Positions 1 to 9,389 of a stretch of 64,000 nt of DNA are shown here, one piece after another. Each line of letters starts with the position of its first letter. Position 1 is the stretch's first letter. Below the pieces are notes generated by a model. That model had not been told where the DNA came from, did no database searches, and saw only the letters and a program-made list of their open reading frames with translations. The stretch lies in contig NZ_LXNG01000056.1 in the NCBI RefSeq assembly GCF_001642575.1, forward strand, positions 62,001-126,000, written 5' to 3'. This stretch comes from Xanthomonas floridensis (GTDB lineage: Bacteria; Pseudomonadota; Gammaproteobacteria; Xanthomonadales; Xanthomonadaceae). Both the position numbers and the translations under genes were made by a program.

Positions 1-1536
<1,536 letters not shown>

Positions 1537-1574
1537 GGCGTAAGTTCCTGAGAGGGCGGTGAGCGGCGAGCCGA

Positions 1575-2360
1575 TCAGACGTTGTTGTTCAAGTAGCCGA
1601 GCATCGAGTCGGTGGTGGAAATGGCCTTGGCGTTCATTTCGTAGGCGCGCTGGGTTTCGATCATGCTCACCAGCTCTTCCACGGTATTGACGTTGCTGCC
1701 TTCCAGCGCGCCCTGCACGGTGTTGCCCAGGCCGTTGAGGCCAGGCGTGCCGTTCTGCGCAGGACCGGAAGCGGTGGTTTCGACGAACAGGTTCTCGCCC
1801 TTGGCCTGCAGGCCCGAGGGGTTGATGAAGTCGGTCAAGGTGAGTGCGCCGATTTCCTGCGCCGCGGCCTGGCCGGCCAGGGTCACGCTGATGGTGCCGT
1901 CGTTGCCGATGGTCAGCGATTGCGCGCCTTCCGGCACCTGGATGCCCGGCTGCAGCGGGTAACCGCTGTTGGTGACCAGTTCGCCCTGCGCATTGATCTG
2001 GAAGGTGCCATCGCGGGTGTAGGCAGAGGTGCCGTCGGGCATCTGCACTTCGAAGAAGCCGCGGCCGTTGACCATCACGTCGAGCGCGCGGCCGGTCTGC
2101 TGCTGGCTCCCCTGGTCGAAGCCCTTGAACGTGGACACCACGCGCACGCCGGTGCCCAACTGCAGGCCGGTGGGCAGCTGCGTCTGCGCGGAGGTGGAAC
2201 CGCCGGGCGCGCGCACCTGTTGATACAGCAGGTCTTCGAACGCGGCACGGTCGCGCTTGAAGCCGGTGGTATTGGTATTGGCCAGGTTGTTGGAAATGAC
2301 CGACATGCGCGTCTGCTGCGCATCCAGTCCGGTTTTGGCGACCCACAAAGCCTGATTCAT
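1575..2360 (-). CDS. flgG: Flagellar distal rod protein FlgG
   Basis: FlgG polymerises into the distal rod of the flagellar basal body. The 261-residue product has the conserved N terminus MNQALWVAKTGLDAQQ with the rod/hook motif NNLANTNTTGFKRDRAAFEDL, and the typical C terminus EELVSMIETQRAYEMNAKAI. The frame stays open 23 codons further upstream, but MNQALWVAKTG is the family start and those codons are not conserved. A sigma-54 promoter match lies 53-68 bases upstream, so flgGHI can be transcribed apart from flgBCDEF, from which it is separated by about 700 bases of repeat-rich DNA. Confidence 0.97.
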   Translation of the reverse strand: MNQALWVAKTGLDAQQTRMSVISNNLANTNTTGFKRDRAAFEDLLYQQVRAPGGSTSAQTQLPTGLQLGTGVRVVSTFKGFDQGSQQQTGRALDVMVNGRGFFEVQMPDGTSAYTRDGTFQINAQGELVTNSGYPLQPGIQVPEGAQSLTIGNDGTISVTLAGQAAAQEIGALTLTDFINPSGLQAKGENLFVETTASGPAQNGTPGLNGLGNTVQGALEGSNVNTVEELVSMIETQRAYEMNAKAISTTDSMLGYLNNNV

Positions 2361-2412
2361 GACCCGATTCCTCGTTAGACCCGGGGATGTGTTCCGGGTA
2401 CGGGTGGGTAGA

Positions 2413-2428
2413 TGCACGTGCCGTGCCA
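2413..2428 (-). promoter_or_regulatory. Sigma-54 (RpoN) promoter match upstream of flgG
   Basis: On the minus strand the sequence is TGGCACGGCACGTGCA, against the consensus TGGCACG-N4-TTGCW: the -24 GG and -12 GC have the right 12-base offset and only one -12 element base differs. A start site about 12 bases downstream (near 2402) would leave a leader of about 42 bases before the flgG ATG. Sigma-54 control of rod and hook genes is established in Xanthomonas and Pseudomonas. Confidence 0.75.
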
Positions 2429-2691
2429 AAGTCGCGTCGGATTTCTGCCGGCTGTGCGGTGGATCACGCGGAGCGGGCGCGGCGGCCTTCGCGGAGCAGG
2501 GCTGGCGGCGGGTAGGCAGCGGCTAAGCGGAAGCGGTGGAAACCTGCGCGGCAGATCAGGCGCGGTAGATCGGTCGCCGGTCAGCGATGTGTTCGACCAC
2601 GTGTAAACCCTTGGCGCTGCGTGCGGAAGGGTTCTTGGGAGTTGCCAGCTGGCATTGCGACGCTGGCAACAGGCTGGTTGGTCGAGGGTGT

Positions 2692-2790
2692 GGTGTCCTC
2701 ACCGCTCGTGGGACACGCCGCATGTACGTCCATGTAGGCTGGGTGGCGGCATCCATGCCGCCACACGGTCCCGCAATCGGTGAGGACACC
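2692..2790. repeat. Nested palindromic intergenic element, copy 1
   Basis: The core is bounded by a perfect 13-base inverted repeat, GGTGTCCTCACCG at 2692-2704 and its complement at 2778-2790. An inner palindrome GGCGGCAT-CC-ATGCCGCC sits off-centre. Similarity to the copies at 2859-2946 and 60655-60740 continues about 50 bases outside the core. It lies between flgF and flgG. No open frame in it looks like a protein. Confidence 0.75.
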
Positions 2791-2858
2791 GCACCAGACA
2801 GTCGGCTGGCTGTTTTATTGAAAACCATGCACACCGACCATCTCGACAGGTTCTTGTT

Positions 2859-2946
2859 GGCCCACCGTCGCGGGACCTTACGCGGCATGGATGCCGCGTA
2901 AGAGCCTACACAGACGTACTTGCGGCGTGTCCCGCGACGGTGGGCC
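2859..2946. repeat. Nested palindromic intergenic element, copy 2
   Basis: A perfect 18-base outer inverted repeat (GGCCCACCGTCGCGGGAC at 2859-2876, complement at 2929-2946) encloses an inner perfect 11-base hairpin, TTACGCGGCAT-GG-ATGCCGCGTAA, at 2878-2901. The orientation is opposite to copy 1, which lies 70 bases away. The whole flgF-flgG spacer (2361-3068) thus holds a sigma-54 promoter and two copies of this element, with no gene visible. Confidence 0.8.
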
Positions 2947-3068
2947 GGCACGGACCTTGCAGCCCAGTCACACACCAGCTGCTCTGCAGCGAACTTGGGC
3001 GGTCGCCATCCAGGTGCTCGGCAGCGCGGCAAGCCAACCGGCGGTGCGTCAATGGGCGCCAGTGACGC

Positions 3069-3824
3069 TTAACCGCTGACCCGCAGCAGCGAATTGGCCG
3101 ATTGCGCGTTGTCGTCGCCGTTCTTGATGATCTTGACCTGCATTTCGAACTGACGCTGCAGCTGGATCATCTCCACCAGCGCGCCGGCGGCGTCCACGTT
3201 GCTGCCCTCCAGCATGCCGCTGTTGATGGTCTTGCCGGTGGCCACCGCAAACGCCTGCGCCGGGTCGGTGCTGGTGTTGCGCATCAGCCCGTCGGGGCGC
3301 CGCGTCAACCGGTCGGCGGGGGCATCGACCACCTTCATCTTGCCGACGATGGCCATGGTCTGCGGGCCTTCGCCCTGCGGAATGATCGAAATGCTGCCAT
3401 CGCTGCCGATTTCCATCGCCTGGTGCGGCGGGATGGTCATCGGGTTGCCGCCTTCATCCAGCACCGCATGCCCGTTGGCGGTGACCAGCTGGCCATTGGC
3501 GGTCAGCGCCAACTCGCCGTTGCGGGTATAGGCCTCGCTGCCGTCGGGCGACTGCACCGCCAGCCAGCGGTCCTGCTGCAGCGACACGTCCAGCGGATTG
3601 CCAGTCACTTTCTGATGGCCCTGGCTGCGATCGAAGCCCTGGTCCACGTGCAGCGCATCGATCCGCGACGGATACCCCTTGCCCTGGATCTTGAAGGCCT
3701 CGGTATTGGCCAACGCGGCCTTGAACCCCACCGTATCGACGTTGGCAAGGTTGTGCGACACGGTGCTCTGCGCCTGCAGGGAGGCACGGGCACCGGTCAT
3801 CGCTACGTAGAGGGCTTTGTCCAT
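3069..3824 (-). CDS. flgF: Flagellar proximal rod protein FlgF
   Basis: FlgF is a proximal rod subunit of the basal body. The 251-residue product starts MDKALYVAMTGARASLQAQ, has the rod motif SHNLANVDTVGFKAAL, and ends with EMIQLQRQFEMQVKIIKNG, as FlgF proteins do. An open frame extends 18 codons further upstream and reads MRFPIPDSPFPIPDS; this is translation of the GGGAATC heptamer repeat and should not be annotated as protein. The gene is separated from flgE by the repeat pair 3833-3978 and from flgG by 708 bases. Confidence 0.96.
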   Translation of the reverse strand: MDKALYVAMTGARASLQAQSTVSHNLANVDTVGFKAALANTEAFKIQGKGYPSRIDALHVDQGFDRSQGHQKVTGNPLDVSLQQDRWLAVQSPDGSEAYTRNGELALTANGQLVTANGHAVLDEGGNPMTIPPHQAMEIGSDGSISIIPQGEGPQTMAIVGKMKVVDAPADRLTRRPDGLMRNTSTDPAQAFAVATGKTINSGMLEGSNVDAAGALVEMIQLQRQFEMQVKIIKNGDDNAQSANSLLRVSG

Positions 3825-3832
3825 GGGGCACC

Positions 3833-3978
3833 GGGAATCGGGAATCGGGAATGGAGAATCGGGAATCGGGAATCGCAAAGGCGGGATTGCGGGGGGCTGG
3901 AAGAATGAGGGGCAAGGCCGGCATCGGTGGCGCGCGACGCCGGCTCTTACGATTCCCTATTCCCCACTCCCGATTCCC
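3833..3978. repeat. Inverted pair of GGGAATC-type heptamer tracts, locus 1
   Basis: Six or seven tandem heptamers of the form GGGAATC/GGAATGG occupy 3833-3875. Their reverse complement (GATTCCC type) occupies about 3950-3978, so the two tracts could pair as a long G-rich/C-rich hairpin over a spacer of about 75 bases. Inside the tracts the flanks also match at other loci: the tract is followed by CG, a few bases, then an AAGGCGG/AGAGCGG-like motif. It lies between flgE and flgF, inside the flagellar operon. Confidence 0.85.
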
Positions 3979-3983
3979 AGCCG

Positions 3984-5207
3984 TTAACGGATATTGATGA
4001 TCGTCTGGGTGACCTGGTCCTGGGTCGAGATCATCTGCGAATTGGCCTGGAAGTTACGCTGGGCCACGATCATGTTCACCAACTGCTCGGTCAGGTCCAC
4101 CGTGGAGGCTTCCAGCGAGCCGGATTCGATCTGGCCAAGGTCCGAGGTGTCCGGGGCGCCGGTGCGGGCGGCGCCGGAGGTGTAGCTTTCGGCCCACATG
4201 TTGTTGCCCTGCGACTGCAGGCCCTGCGGGTTGACGAAGCTGCTCAGCGCAACCTGGCCCAGTGGTTTGTCGGCGCCGTTGGAGTAGCGTGCGAACACCA
4301 CGCCGCTGGTGTCGATGCTGATCTCGTTGAGCTTGCCGCTGGCGTAGCCGTCCTGGCGGGTGTCGCGCAGGGCGAAGGCTTCGCCATACTGGGTGGAGCC
4401 GCTGACGTTGAGCTGCATGTTCAGCACGCCGGCGCCGGTGCTCGGGGTGAACGGGTCCATCGCGATGATGCCGTTGGCCGGGGTGGTCAGCGAGCCGGTG
4501 TCGGAGAACTGCAGCGTGGTCGGGGCACCGACCGCGGCGCCGTCCACGTAGTTGTGCACCTGCCATTCGTTCGGGTTGGCGGTCTTGACGAAGTAGGAGG
4601 TCTGCACATGGCTGACGCCCAGCGAGTCATAGACGTTGATGCCGCCGGTGGAGTGGCTGTAGGTCTTGTCGTCGGCCGGGTTGAACGGGGTTACCGTCGG
4701 CGCGGTGGCGTTGCCGGGCAGGGTGAAGGCCAGGTTGACCGTGGAGGTGGACTTGGGCGGGCTGTCGGTGGTCAGCAGCTGCAGGTCCGACAGGCGGCCT
4801 ACATCGAAGCCATTGCCGCTGGGATTGGGCGCAAACACCTGCAAGCGTGCGCCTTGCGGGTTGATCACATAGCCGTTGGCATCGGTCTGGAAGTTGCCGG
4901 CGCGGGTGTACATCTTGGCGCCGTTGGACGAGACGGTGAAAAAGCCCTCGCCGGAGACCGCCAGGTCCAGGCTGCGCCCGGTCGGGTCGATATTGCCCTG
5001 CGAGAACTGCTGCGCCACGTTGCTGACCCGCACGCCCGAACCCACCGCATTGCGCGACAGGCCGTAGCTGGTGCTCTGGAACATGTCGGCAAACTCGGCG
5101 CGCGATTCCTTGAACCCGGTCGTGTTGACGTTGGCGATGTTGTTGGAGGTGACGTTCAGATCGGCATTGGCTGCGTTGATGCCGGACAACGATGTATTGA
5201 AAGCCAT
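3984..5207 (-). CDS. flgE: Flagellar hook protein FlgE
   Basis: FlgE polymerises into the flagellar hook, the universal joint between rod and filament. The 407-residue product begins MAFNTSLSGINAANADLNVT with the hook/rod motif NNIANVNTTGFKESRAEFAD. It has a large variable central D2 region and ends QLVNMIVAQRNFQANSQMI, which forms the D0 coiled coil. Length is normal for FlgE. It lies 31 bases after flgD in the flgBCDE series. FlgD, encoded just upstream, is the scaffold needed for its assembly. Confidence 0.97.
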   Translation of the reverse strand: MAFNTSLSGINAANADLNVTSNNIANVNTTGFKESRAEFADMFQSTSYGLSRNAVGSGVRVSNVAQQFSQGNIDPTGRSLDLAVSGEGFFTVSSNGAKMYTRAGNFQTDANGYVINPQGARLQVFAPNPSGNGFDVGRLSDLQLLTTDSPPKSTSTVNLAFTLPGNATAPTVTPFNPADDKTYSHSTGGINVYDSLGVSHVQTSYFVKTANPNEWQVHNYVDGAAVGAPTTLQFSDTGSLTTPANGIIAMDPFTPSTGAGVLNMQLNVSGSTQYGEAFALRDTRQDGYASGKLNEISIDTSGVVFARYSNGADKPLGQVALSSFVNPQGLQSQGNNMWAESYTSGAARTGAPDTSDLGQIESGSLEASTVDLTEQLVNMIVAQRNFQANSQMISTQDQVTQTIINIR

Positions 5208-5238
5208 GGATGAGTTCCTTTAAGTGTCGGTTGCCGGC

Positions 5239-5904
5239 TCAGCTGACGCGGAGCACGTTGGCGAGCGGGGAGGTGCCGAGCCCCGTCAGGTTGAGATACA
5301 GGCCGTCCGAGCCGATCGTGACGCTGTCCACCGGCGCATCGACGTAGGTGGACAATTTGCTCTTGGCACCGGCGGTGTCGGTCTGGGTTGCGGTGATGCC
5401 GTATTTGCCGGCGGCCATGCGGTTGCCGTTGGCATCGGTGCCATCCCAGGCAAACGACACCTCACCGGCGGCGTTGGCGGGCACGCTCAGCTGCTTGACG
5501 AAGGTGCCGTTGGCGTCGGTGATTTCGAAATTGACGATGCCCGCCGAGGTCGCGGCGACCACGCCCTTGGCCGAACCGGTGGCATCGATGGCCACCTGCG
5601 CCGACGGCACCAGCACGTTGTGTCCGACCAGCGCGGCGCCCTTGAGCACCTGGTCGGCGTTCATCGAATCGGAGAAGTTGCCGACCTTGGTATTGAGGTC
5701 GCCAATGCCCTGCACGGTGGAGAACTGCGCCAGCTGGCCCAGGAATGCGCTGTTTTCCATTGGTTTGAGCGGGTCCTGGTGCTGCAGCTGCTCGGTCATC
5801 AACTTGAGGAAGTCGGCCTGGCCGAGCGCTTCTTCCTTCTTGGCGACGGTGCTGCTGCTGGTCAGGCCGAGGCTTTTGTAGAGATCGCTGCCGATCGTGC
5901 TCAT
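5239..5904 (-). CDS. flgD: Flagellar hook assembly scaffold FlgD
   Basis: FlgD caps the growing hook so that FlgE subunits can assemble. The 221-residue protein has the conserved N-terminal signature FLKLMTEQLQHQDPLKPM (about residues 33-50) and ENSAFLGQLAQFSTVQGI. These are followed by a FlgD Ig-like/Tudor region containing FAWDGTDANGNRMAAGKYGI. It lies between flgC and flgE on the minus strand with short spacers of about 30 bases. Identity is secure. Confidence 0.97.
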   Translation of the reverse strand: MSTIGSDLYKSLGLTSSSTVAKKEEALGQADFLKLMTEQLQHQDPLKPMENSAFLGQLAQFSTVQGIGDLNTKVGNFSDSMNADQVLKGAALVGHNVLVPSAQVAIDATGSAKGVVAATSAGIVNFEITDANGTFVKQLSVPANAAGEVSFAWDGTDANGNRMAAGKYGITATQTDTAGAKSKLSTYVDAPVDSVTIGSDGLYLNLTGLGTSPLANVLRVS

Positions 5905-5939
5905 CTGGAGTATTCCGTAGGTGTGTCAGCTGGGAAGGG

Positions 5940-6347
5940 TCAGCGACCCATCGTGAGAGTCGCGAGCGCCAGTTCCTTGGCGGTATTGAGCATTTCCACG
6001 CCGGCCTGGTAATTGCGCGAGGCGGAAATCATGTTGACCATCTGCGAGACCGGGTCCACGTCGGGCGAGAACACGTAGCCGTCGGCATCGGCCAGCGGAT
6101 GGCCGGGCTCGTAGCGACGGATCGGCGGCGCGTTGGTGGTGGTGATCTCCTTGACGTTCACCGAGGTCAGGCTGGGGTCCTGGCGGCTCTGCTGGGCCTG
6201 GAAGATCGGCTCGATCGGCTTGTAGGTGGCCTCGGCAGAACCGGCCACCGAATCGGCATTGGCCAGGTTGGAGGCGATGGTGCTCAGGCGCACCGACTGC
6301 GCGTGCAGCGCCGAGCCGGCTACATCGAAAATGGGAAGGTTGCTCAT
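5940..6347 (-). CDS. flgC: Flagellar proximal rod protein FlgC
   Basis: FlgC is a proximal rod component. The 135-residue product begins MSNLPIFDVAGSALHAQSV and carries the SNLANADSV motif. It ends with DPVSQMVNMISASRNYQAGV and LNTAKELALATLTMGR, typical of FlgC. It is separated from flgB by only three bases, so the two are translationally close. Confidence 0.97.
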   Translation of the reverse strand: MSNLPIFDVAGSALHAQSVRLSTIASNLANADSVAGSAEATYKPIEPIFQAQQSRQDPSLTSVNVKEITTTNAPPIRRYEPGHPLADADGYVFSPDVDPVSQMVNMISASRNYQAGVEMLNTAKELALATLTMGR

Positions 6348-6350
6348 GAT

Positions 6351-6752
6351 TTATTGGCCCGTGATCGCGGTGAGCATCGAGCGCACCTTGGATTCGAGGA
6401 AGCTCAGTGACGCGCGGTATTCCAGCGCGGCGCGGCCGTAGGCGGCGCGTTCTGCATCCGGATCGACGGTATTGCCGTCCAGGCTGGGCTGGTCGGATTC
6501 GCGGGTGATCTGGAACGGGTTGAGCCCGGCGCTGCCACCCACTTCGTAATGCTTGGCGTCGGTGGCCTGCATCAGGCCGCCGTCCTGCACGCCCTGGGCC
6601 GATTTCAGCGCCGCTTCGAAGTTGAGATCCTTGGCCTTGTACCCGGGGGTGTCCACATTGCTCAGGTTGCTGGCAATGAGCTTCATGCGCTGCTCGCGCA
6701 GCGTCAACGCGTCGCCATGGACGCCGAGAAACGAAGAGAAGGGACTGGACAC
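6351..6752 (-). CDS. flgB: Flagellar proximal rod protein FlgB
   Basis: FlgB is a proximal rod subunit and the first gene of the flgBCDE operon. I place the start at a GTG (6752), preceded by GGGAGAG at a normal ribosome-binding distance. The protein then begins VSSPFSSFLGVHGDALTLREQRM (first residue read as Met), 133 residues, the family length. The open frame continues upstream but across the sigma-54 promoter, so a longer start is ruled out. The SNLSNVDTPGYKAKDLNFE motif is the rod signature. Confidence 0.95.
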   Translation of the reverse strand: MSSPFSSFLGVHGDALTLREQRMKLIASNLSNVDTPGYKAKDLNFEAALKSAQGVQDGGLMQATDAKHYEVGGSAGLNPFQITRESDQPSLDGNTVDPDAERAAYGRAALEYRASLSFLESKVRSMLTAITGQ

Positions 6753-6784
6753 GGTGCTCTCCCGCGAAGTGTTGCCAGGGAGGA

Positions 6785-6800
6785 AGCAATGTTTGTGCCA
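6785..6800 (-). promoter_or_regulatory. Sigma-54 promoter upstream of flgB
   Basis: The minus strand reads TGGCACAAACATTGCT, matching TGGCAC-N5-TTGCW exactly. The expected start site near 6774 gives a 22-base leader before the flgB GTG. This is the best sigma-54 match in the flagellar part and fits the RpoN/FleQ class of flagellar regulation known in Xanthomonas. Confidence 0.88.
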
Positions 6801-7088
6801 ATCGAGGTGGTACGGGCTACGGAACGCGGAGAATGATCGGCGCTGCCGACGCACGGCAGCTGGCCGTCCGGAAACGCGATGGCCAGGGTATCCGTCGCGG
6901 AACTGGCTCAATCAAACGCGATAGGCCGGAAAGTTCGGCAGTCCCGAGGCGCAGTCTGGCGTCAGCAAGTGTGACTTGGAATCGCGTGGACGCGCTTGTC
7001 TTAACTTTCTGCGCCGCAGTGCTTTTACGGACCTAGGCAGCACCTCGTGGCTGCCATCGTATCCGACCCGGCAGACGCCTGGCCTTGC
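6801..7088. other. Spacer between flgB promoter and cheV, no gene seen
   Basis: Open frames here are short and have no family resemblance. The region holds the upstream side of the flgB promoter, where an enhancer-binding protein such as FleQ would act, and the 3' flank of cheV. I see no clear hairpin terminator with a T-run for cheV. Confidence 0.5.
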
Positions 7089-8033
7089 TCAGGCCGCTTC
7101 AGCAACCACTTTCAGGCGCGCCAGCACGTAGTCGGCCAGCTCGTGGGCGCTGTACTTCGCCACGAAGGCATTGGCGCCCACCTGTTCGACCATAGCGTTG
7201 TTGAACACGCCGGACAGGGAGGTGTGCAGCAGCACATACAGGCCCTGCAGGCCCGGGGTGCGCCGGATTTCCGTCGTCAACGTGTAGCCGTCCATTGCCG
7301 GCATTTCGATATCGGAGATCACCATGGCATAGCGGTCGGCCGGGTTTTCACCGGATGCGGCCACCTGCAGCAGGTGATCCAGCGCCTGGCGGCCGTCTGA
7401 AAGCAGGGTGGCCGAGACGCCCAGCTGATCGAGCACGCTGCGGATCTGCTGGCGTGCCACCCGCGAATCGTCCACCACCAGGACCTGGAACTGCCGGTCG
7501 TAGGCCACCAGCTGCAGCGAGGGATCCAGCTGCACGTCCTTGCTGACCTTGGCGATGTCGGCCAGCACGCTTTCCACGTCGATCACCTGGATCAGCTCGC
7601 CCTGGAAGCGCGTTACCGCCGTCAAATAAGTGGCTTCGGCGCCAAGTTCCGGCGGCGGATGGATATCTTCCACCGCAATATTGACGATGCGTTCCACGCC
7701 GCTGACCAGAAATCCCTGAACCGAGCGGTTGAACTCGGCCACCACCAGGTAGCCAGGCCCGTTCTCCGAGTGCGAATCGCGCTCCGGGTGGCCGATGGCC
7801 AGGCCCAGGTCCAGCACCGGCACCGAGCGCCCACGCACATCGGCCACACCGGCGAACTCGCTCGGCAGGCCGGGTACCTGGAACAGTTCCGGACGGCGCA
7901 GCACTTCCTGCACCTTAAAGACGTTGACGCCAAAAAGCTGGCGTCCGCCCAGCCGGAACAGCAGCAGGGCCAGTCGATTGTGGCCAGCCAGTCGAGTGCG
8001 CTGGTCGATGCGGTTGAGCAGATCGTGGGTCAT
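7089..8033 (-). CDS. cheV: Chemotaxis coupling protein CheV (CheW-REC)
   Basis: CheV couples chemoreceptors to the CheA kinase and can itself be phosphorylated. The 314-residue protein starts MTHDLLNRIDQRTRLAGHNR. Its CheW domain covers about residues 20-170 (LFGVNVFKVQEVLRRPELF, GRSVPVLDL) and a C-terminal receiver domain follows, with the phospho-acceptor Asp at 241 (VISDIEMPAMDG). The open frame continues 32 codons upstream into the heptamer repeat, giving a false MRFPIPHSPFP extension. A possible sigma-28 site (8041-8068) has one base too much spacing and is not annotated. It is divergent from flgA. Confidence 0.94.
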   Translation of the reverse strand: MTHDLLNRIDQRTRLAGHNRLALLLFRLGGRQLFGVNVFKVQEVLRRPELFQVPGLPSEFAGVADVRGRSVPVLDLGLAIGHPERDSHSENGPGYLVVAEFNRSVQGFLVSGVERIVNIAVEDIHPPPELGAEATYLTAVTRFQGELIQVIDVESVLADIAKVSKDVQLDPSLQLVAYDRQFQVLVVDDSRVARQQIRSVLDQLGVSATLLSDGRQALDHLLQVAASGENPADRYAMVISDIEMPAMDGYTLTTEIRRTPGLQGLYVLLHTSLSGVFNNAMVEQVGANAFVAKYSAHELADYVLARLKVVAEAA

Positions 8034-8097
8034 GGGGCAGATATCGACAGCGCCGCCTGGAAACTTGAGGGCTTTGTGGTTGATCGGGGGCGCTGTC

Positions 8098-8297
8098 GGG
8101 AATGGGGAATGGGGAATGGGGAATCGCAAAAGCGGAGGGCTTTGCGCAGCAAGCCCGAGGCGAAGGGCCGTGCTCTGGCGTACTTACGGTGTTCACCAGG
8201 CAAATCGCACATCAGCAACTGAAGGTCGACCAAGGCTCAGCCCCCCGGCCGATTCCCCATTCCCCATTCCCGATTCCCGATTCCCGATTCCCGATTC
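8098..8297. repeat. Inverted pair of GGGAATC-type heptamer tracts, locus 2
   Basis: Four heptamers (GGGAATG and variants, 8098-8125) are followed by CGCAAAAGCGGA. The inverted tract, about seven GATTCCC-type units, runs 8251-8297. The spacer of about 125 bases between them shows no convincing gene. The pair occupies the divergent cheV/flgA intergenic region, ending just upstream of the flgA sigma-54 site. Confidence 0.85.
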
Positions 8298-8303
8298 GAA
8301 AAC

Positions 8304-8319
8304 AGGCACACCTCTTGCA
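8304..8319 (+). promoter_or_regulatory. Sigma-54 promoter upstream of flgA
   Basis: AGGCACACCTCTTGCA matches the -24/-12 consensus at all key positions except the first T. The expected start near 8330 leaves about 23 bases before the flgA ATG at 8353. It lies right beside the heptamer tract. Confidence 0.8.
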
Positions 8320-8352
8320 CTGTCAGTTCCGTCTTCCTCTGGATCTGGTCCC

Positions 8353-8997
8353 ATGCGCCTGCTCCTGCTTGTCATCTTGTTGGCTGCCGCTCCGGCCTGG
8401 GCCCAGAGCTATCAGTCTGTCGATTCCATCCGCGCTGCGGCGCTGGCTACTGTCGGCCCGGATGCCGAGGCCGAGGCCACGCTGGATCCGGGGCTGCGCA
8501 TGCCGGCCTGTCCGATCGCGTTGCAGGCCCAGCCTACCGGCACCAACACCGTCGAAGTGGCCTGTCCGCAGCCGGCCGGCTGGCGCCTGTTCGTGCCGTT
8601 GAAGGTGCGCCGCAACCAGGACGTGCTGGTGCTGCGCCGCGGCATCAGCGCTGGAGAAACCATCTCGCTGGCCGATATCAGTATCGAGAAGCGTGACGCA
8701 GCCCGCATCGTCGGTGCGGTGCTGGCCGACCCGGTGGCTGCAGTGGGCAAGTCCGCCCGCCGCGTCCTGTCGGCCGGCTCGCTGCTCTCGGCCAACGATC
8801 TGGTGACGCAGCGGCTGGTCCGGCGCGGCGACACCGTCCCGCTGGTCTCACGCAACGGCGGTCTAGAGGTGCGCATGAGCGGTCGCGCACTTTCCGATGC
8901 CGGGGAAAACGAGCGGGTTTCGGTGGAAAATTCCTCGTCGCGGCGGGTAGTGCAGGGGATTGTTGAAGCGAGCGGAACCGTTGTGGTCTCCAGGTAA
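8353..8997 (+). CDS. flgA: Flagellar P-ring assembly chaperone FlgA
   Basis: FlgA is a periplasmic chaperone for P-ring (FlgI) assembly. The 214-residue product starts with the signal peptide MRLLLLVILLAAAPAWAQ. It contains the SAF/ChapFlgA domain with VRRNQDVLVLRRGISAGETI and GKSARRVLSAGSLLSANDL, and ends with the beta-rich VSVENSSSRRVVQGIVEASG. Length fits FlgA (about 215-230). It starts downstream of a sigma-54 promoter and is followed by flgM, which has its own sigma-28 promoter. Confidence 0.95.
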   Translation: MRLLLLVILLAAAPAWAQSYQSVDSIRAAALATVGPDAEAEATLDPGLRMPACPIALQAQPTGTNTVEVACPQPAGWRLFVPLKVRRNQDVLVLRRGISAGETISLADISIEKRDAARIVGAVLADPVAAVGKSARRVLSAGSLLSANDLVTQRLVRRGDTVPLVSRNGGLEVRMSGRALSDAGENERVSVENSSSRRVVQGIVEASGTVVVSR

Positions 8998-9007
8998 AAA
9001 ATTTCTA

Positions 9008-9034
9008 TAAAGTTTTTTTTCTGGGTGCCGTTAT
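9008..9034 (+). promoter_or_regulatory. Sigma-28 (FliA) promoter upstream of flgM
   Basis: TAAAGTTT at 9008-9015, an 11-base spacer, then GCCGTTAT at 9027-9034, against the FliA consensus TAAAGTTT-N11-GCCGATAA. The -35 half is perfect and the spacing exact. A start near 9041-9043 would precede the flgM ATG (9064) with the ribosome site AGAGGAG between. A FliA-driven flgM gives negative feedback, since FlgM is the anti-FliA factor. Confidence 0.85.
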
Positions 9035-9063
9035 CCCCTACGACCTGTAGAGGAGTTCCTGAC

Positions 9064-9375
9064 ATGACCCAGAAAATTGAAGGCAATCTACCGACCGCTG
9101 CCACCCTTCGTACCGCGGCCACCAGCAGCAAGATCGCCTCGGCCGGCGAAGATCGCGCGTCCCCGGTTGCCGCTACTCCGCCCACCGACAGCGTCAAGCT
9201 GACCGGCGAGGCGACCAACCTGCAGAACCTGCAGCGCGAGCTTTCGCAGTCCTCGGCGATCGACACCGGTCGCGTCCAGGCCGTGAAAGAGGCGTTGCAG
9301 AACGGCAGCTACACCATCAATCCGGATGCCATCGCCAGCCGCATGATGGATCTGAATCAGCAACTGGCGGGTTGA
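9064..9375 (+). CDS. flgM: Anti-sigma-28 factor FlgM
   Basis: FlgM binds and inhibits FliA (sigma-28) until the hook is complete, then is exported. The 103-residue protein starts MTQKIEGNLPTAATLRTAAT, has a disordered, Ser/Thr/Ala-rich N-terminal half and a helical C-terminal sigma-binding half (AIDTGRVQAVKEALQNGSYT and PDAIASRMMDLNQQLAG). An AGAGGAG ribosome site lies about nine bases before the ATG; an upstream frame extension would run over the promoter. flgN follows 14 bases later. Confidence 0.93.
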   Translation: MTQKIEGNLPTAATLRTAATSSKIASAGEDRASPVAATPPTDSVKLTGEATNLQNLQRELSQSSAIDTGRVQAVKEALQNGSYTINPDAIASRMMDLNQQLAG

Positions 9376-9389
9376 TCCCGACTTAAAGG

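Noticed and set aside
3833..3978. Heptamer tracts as a possible CRISPR array
   Set aside because: Units are directly adjacent seven-base repeats without unique spacers, and no cas gene is nearby.
8041..8068. Sigma-28-like site upstream of cheV (TCAAG and GTCGATAT)
   Set aside because: The spacer is one base longer than the consensus and the start would coincide with the cheV ATG; too weak to annotate.
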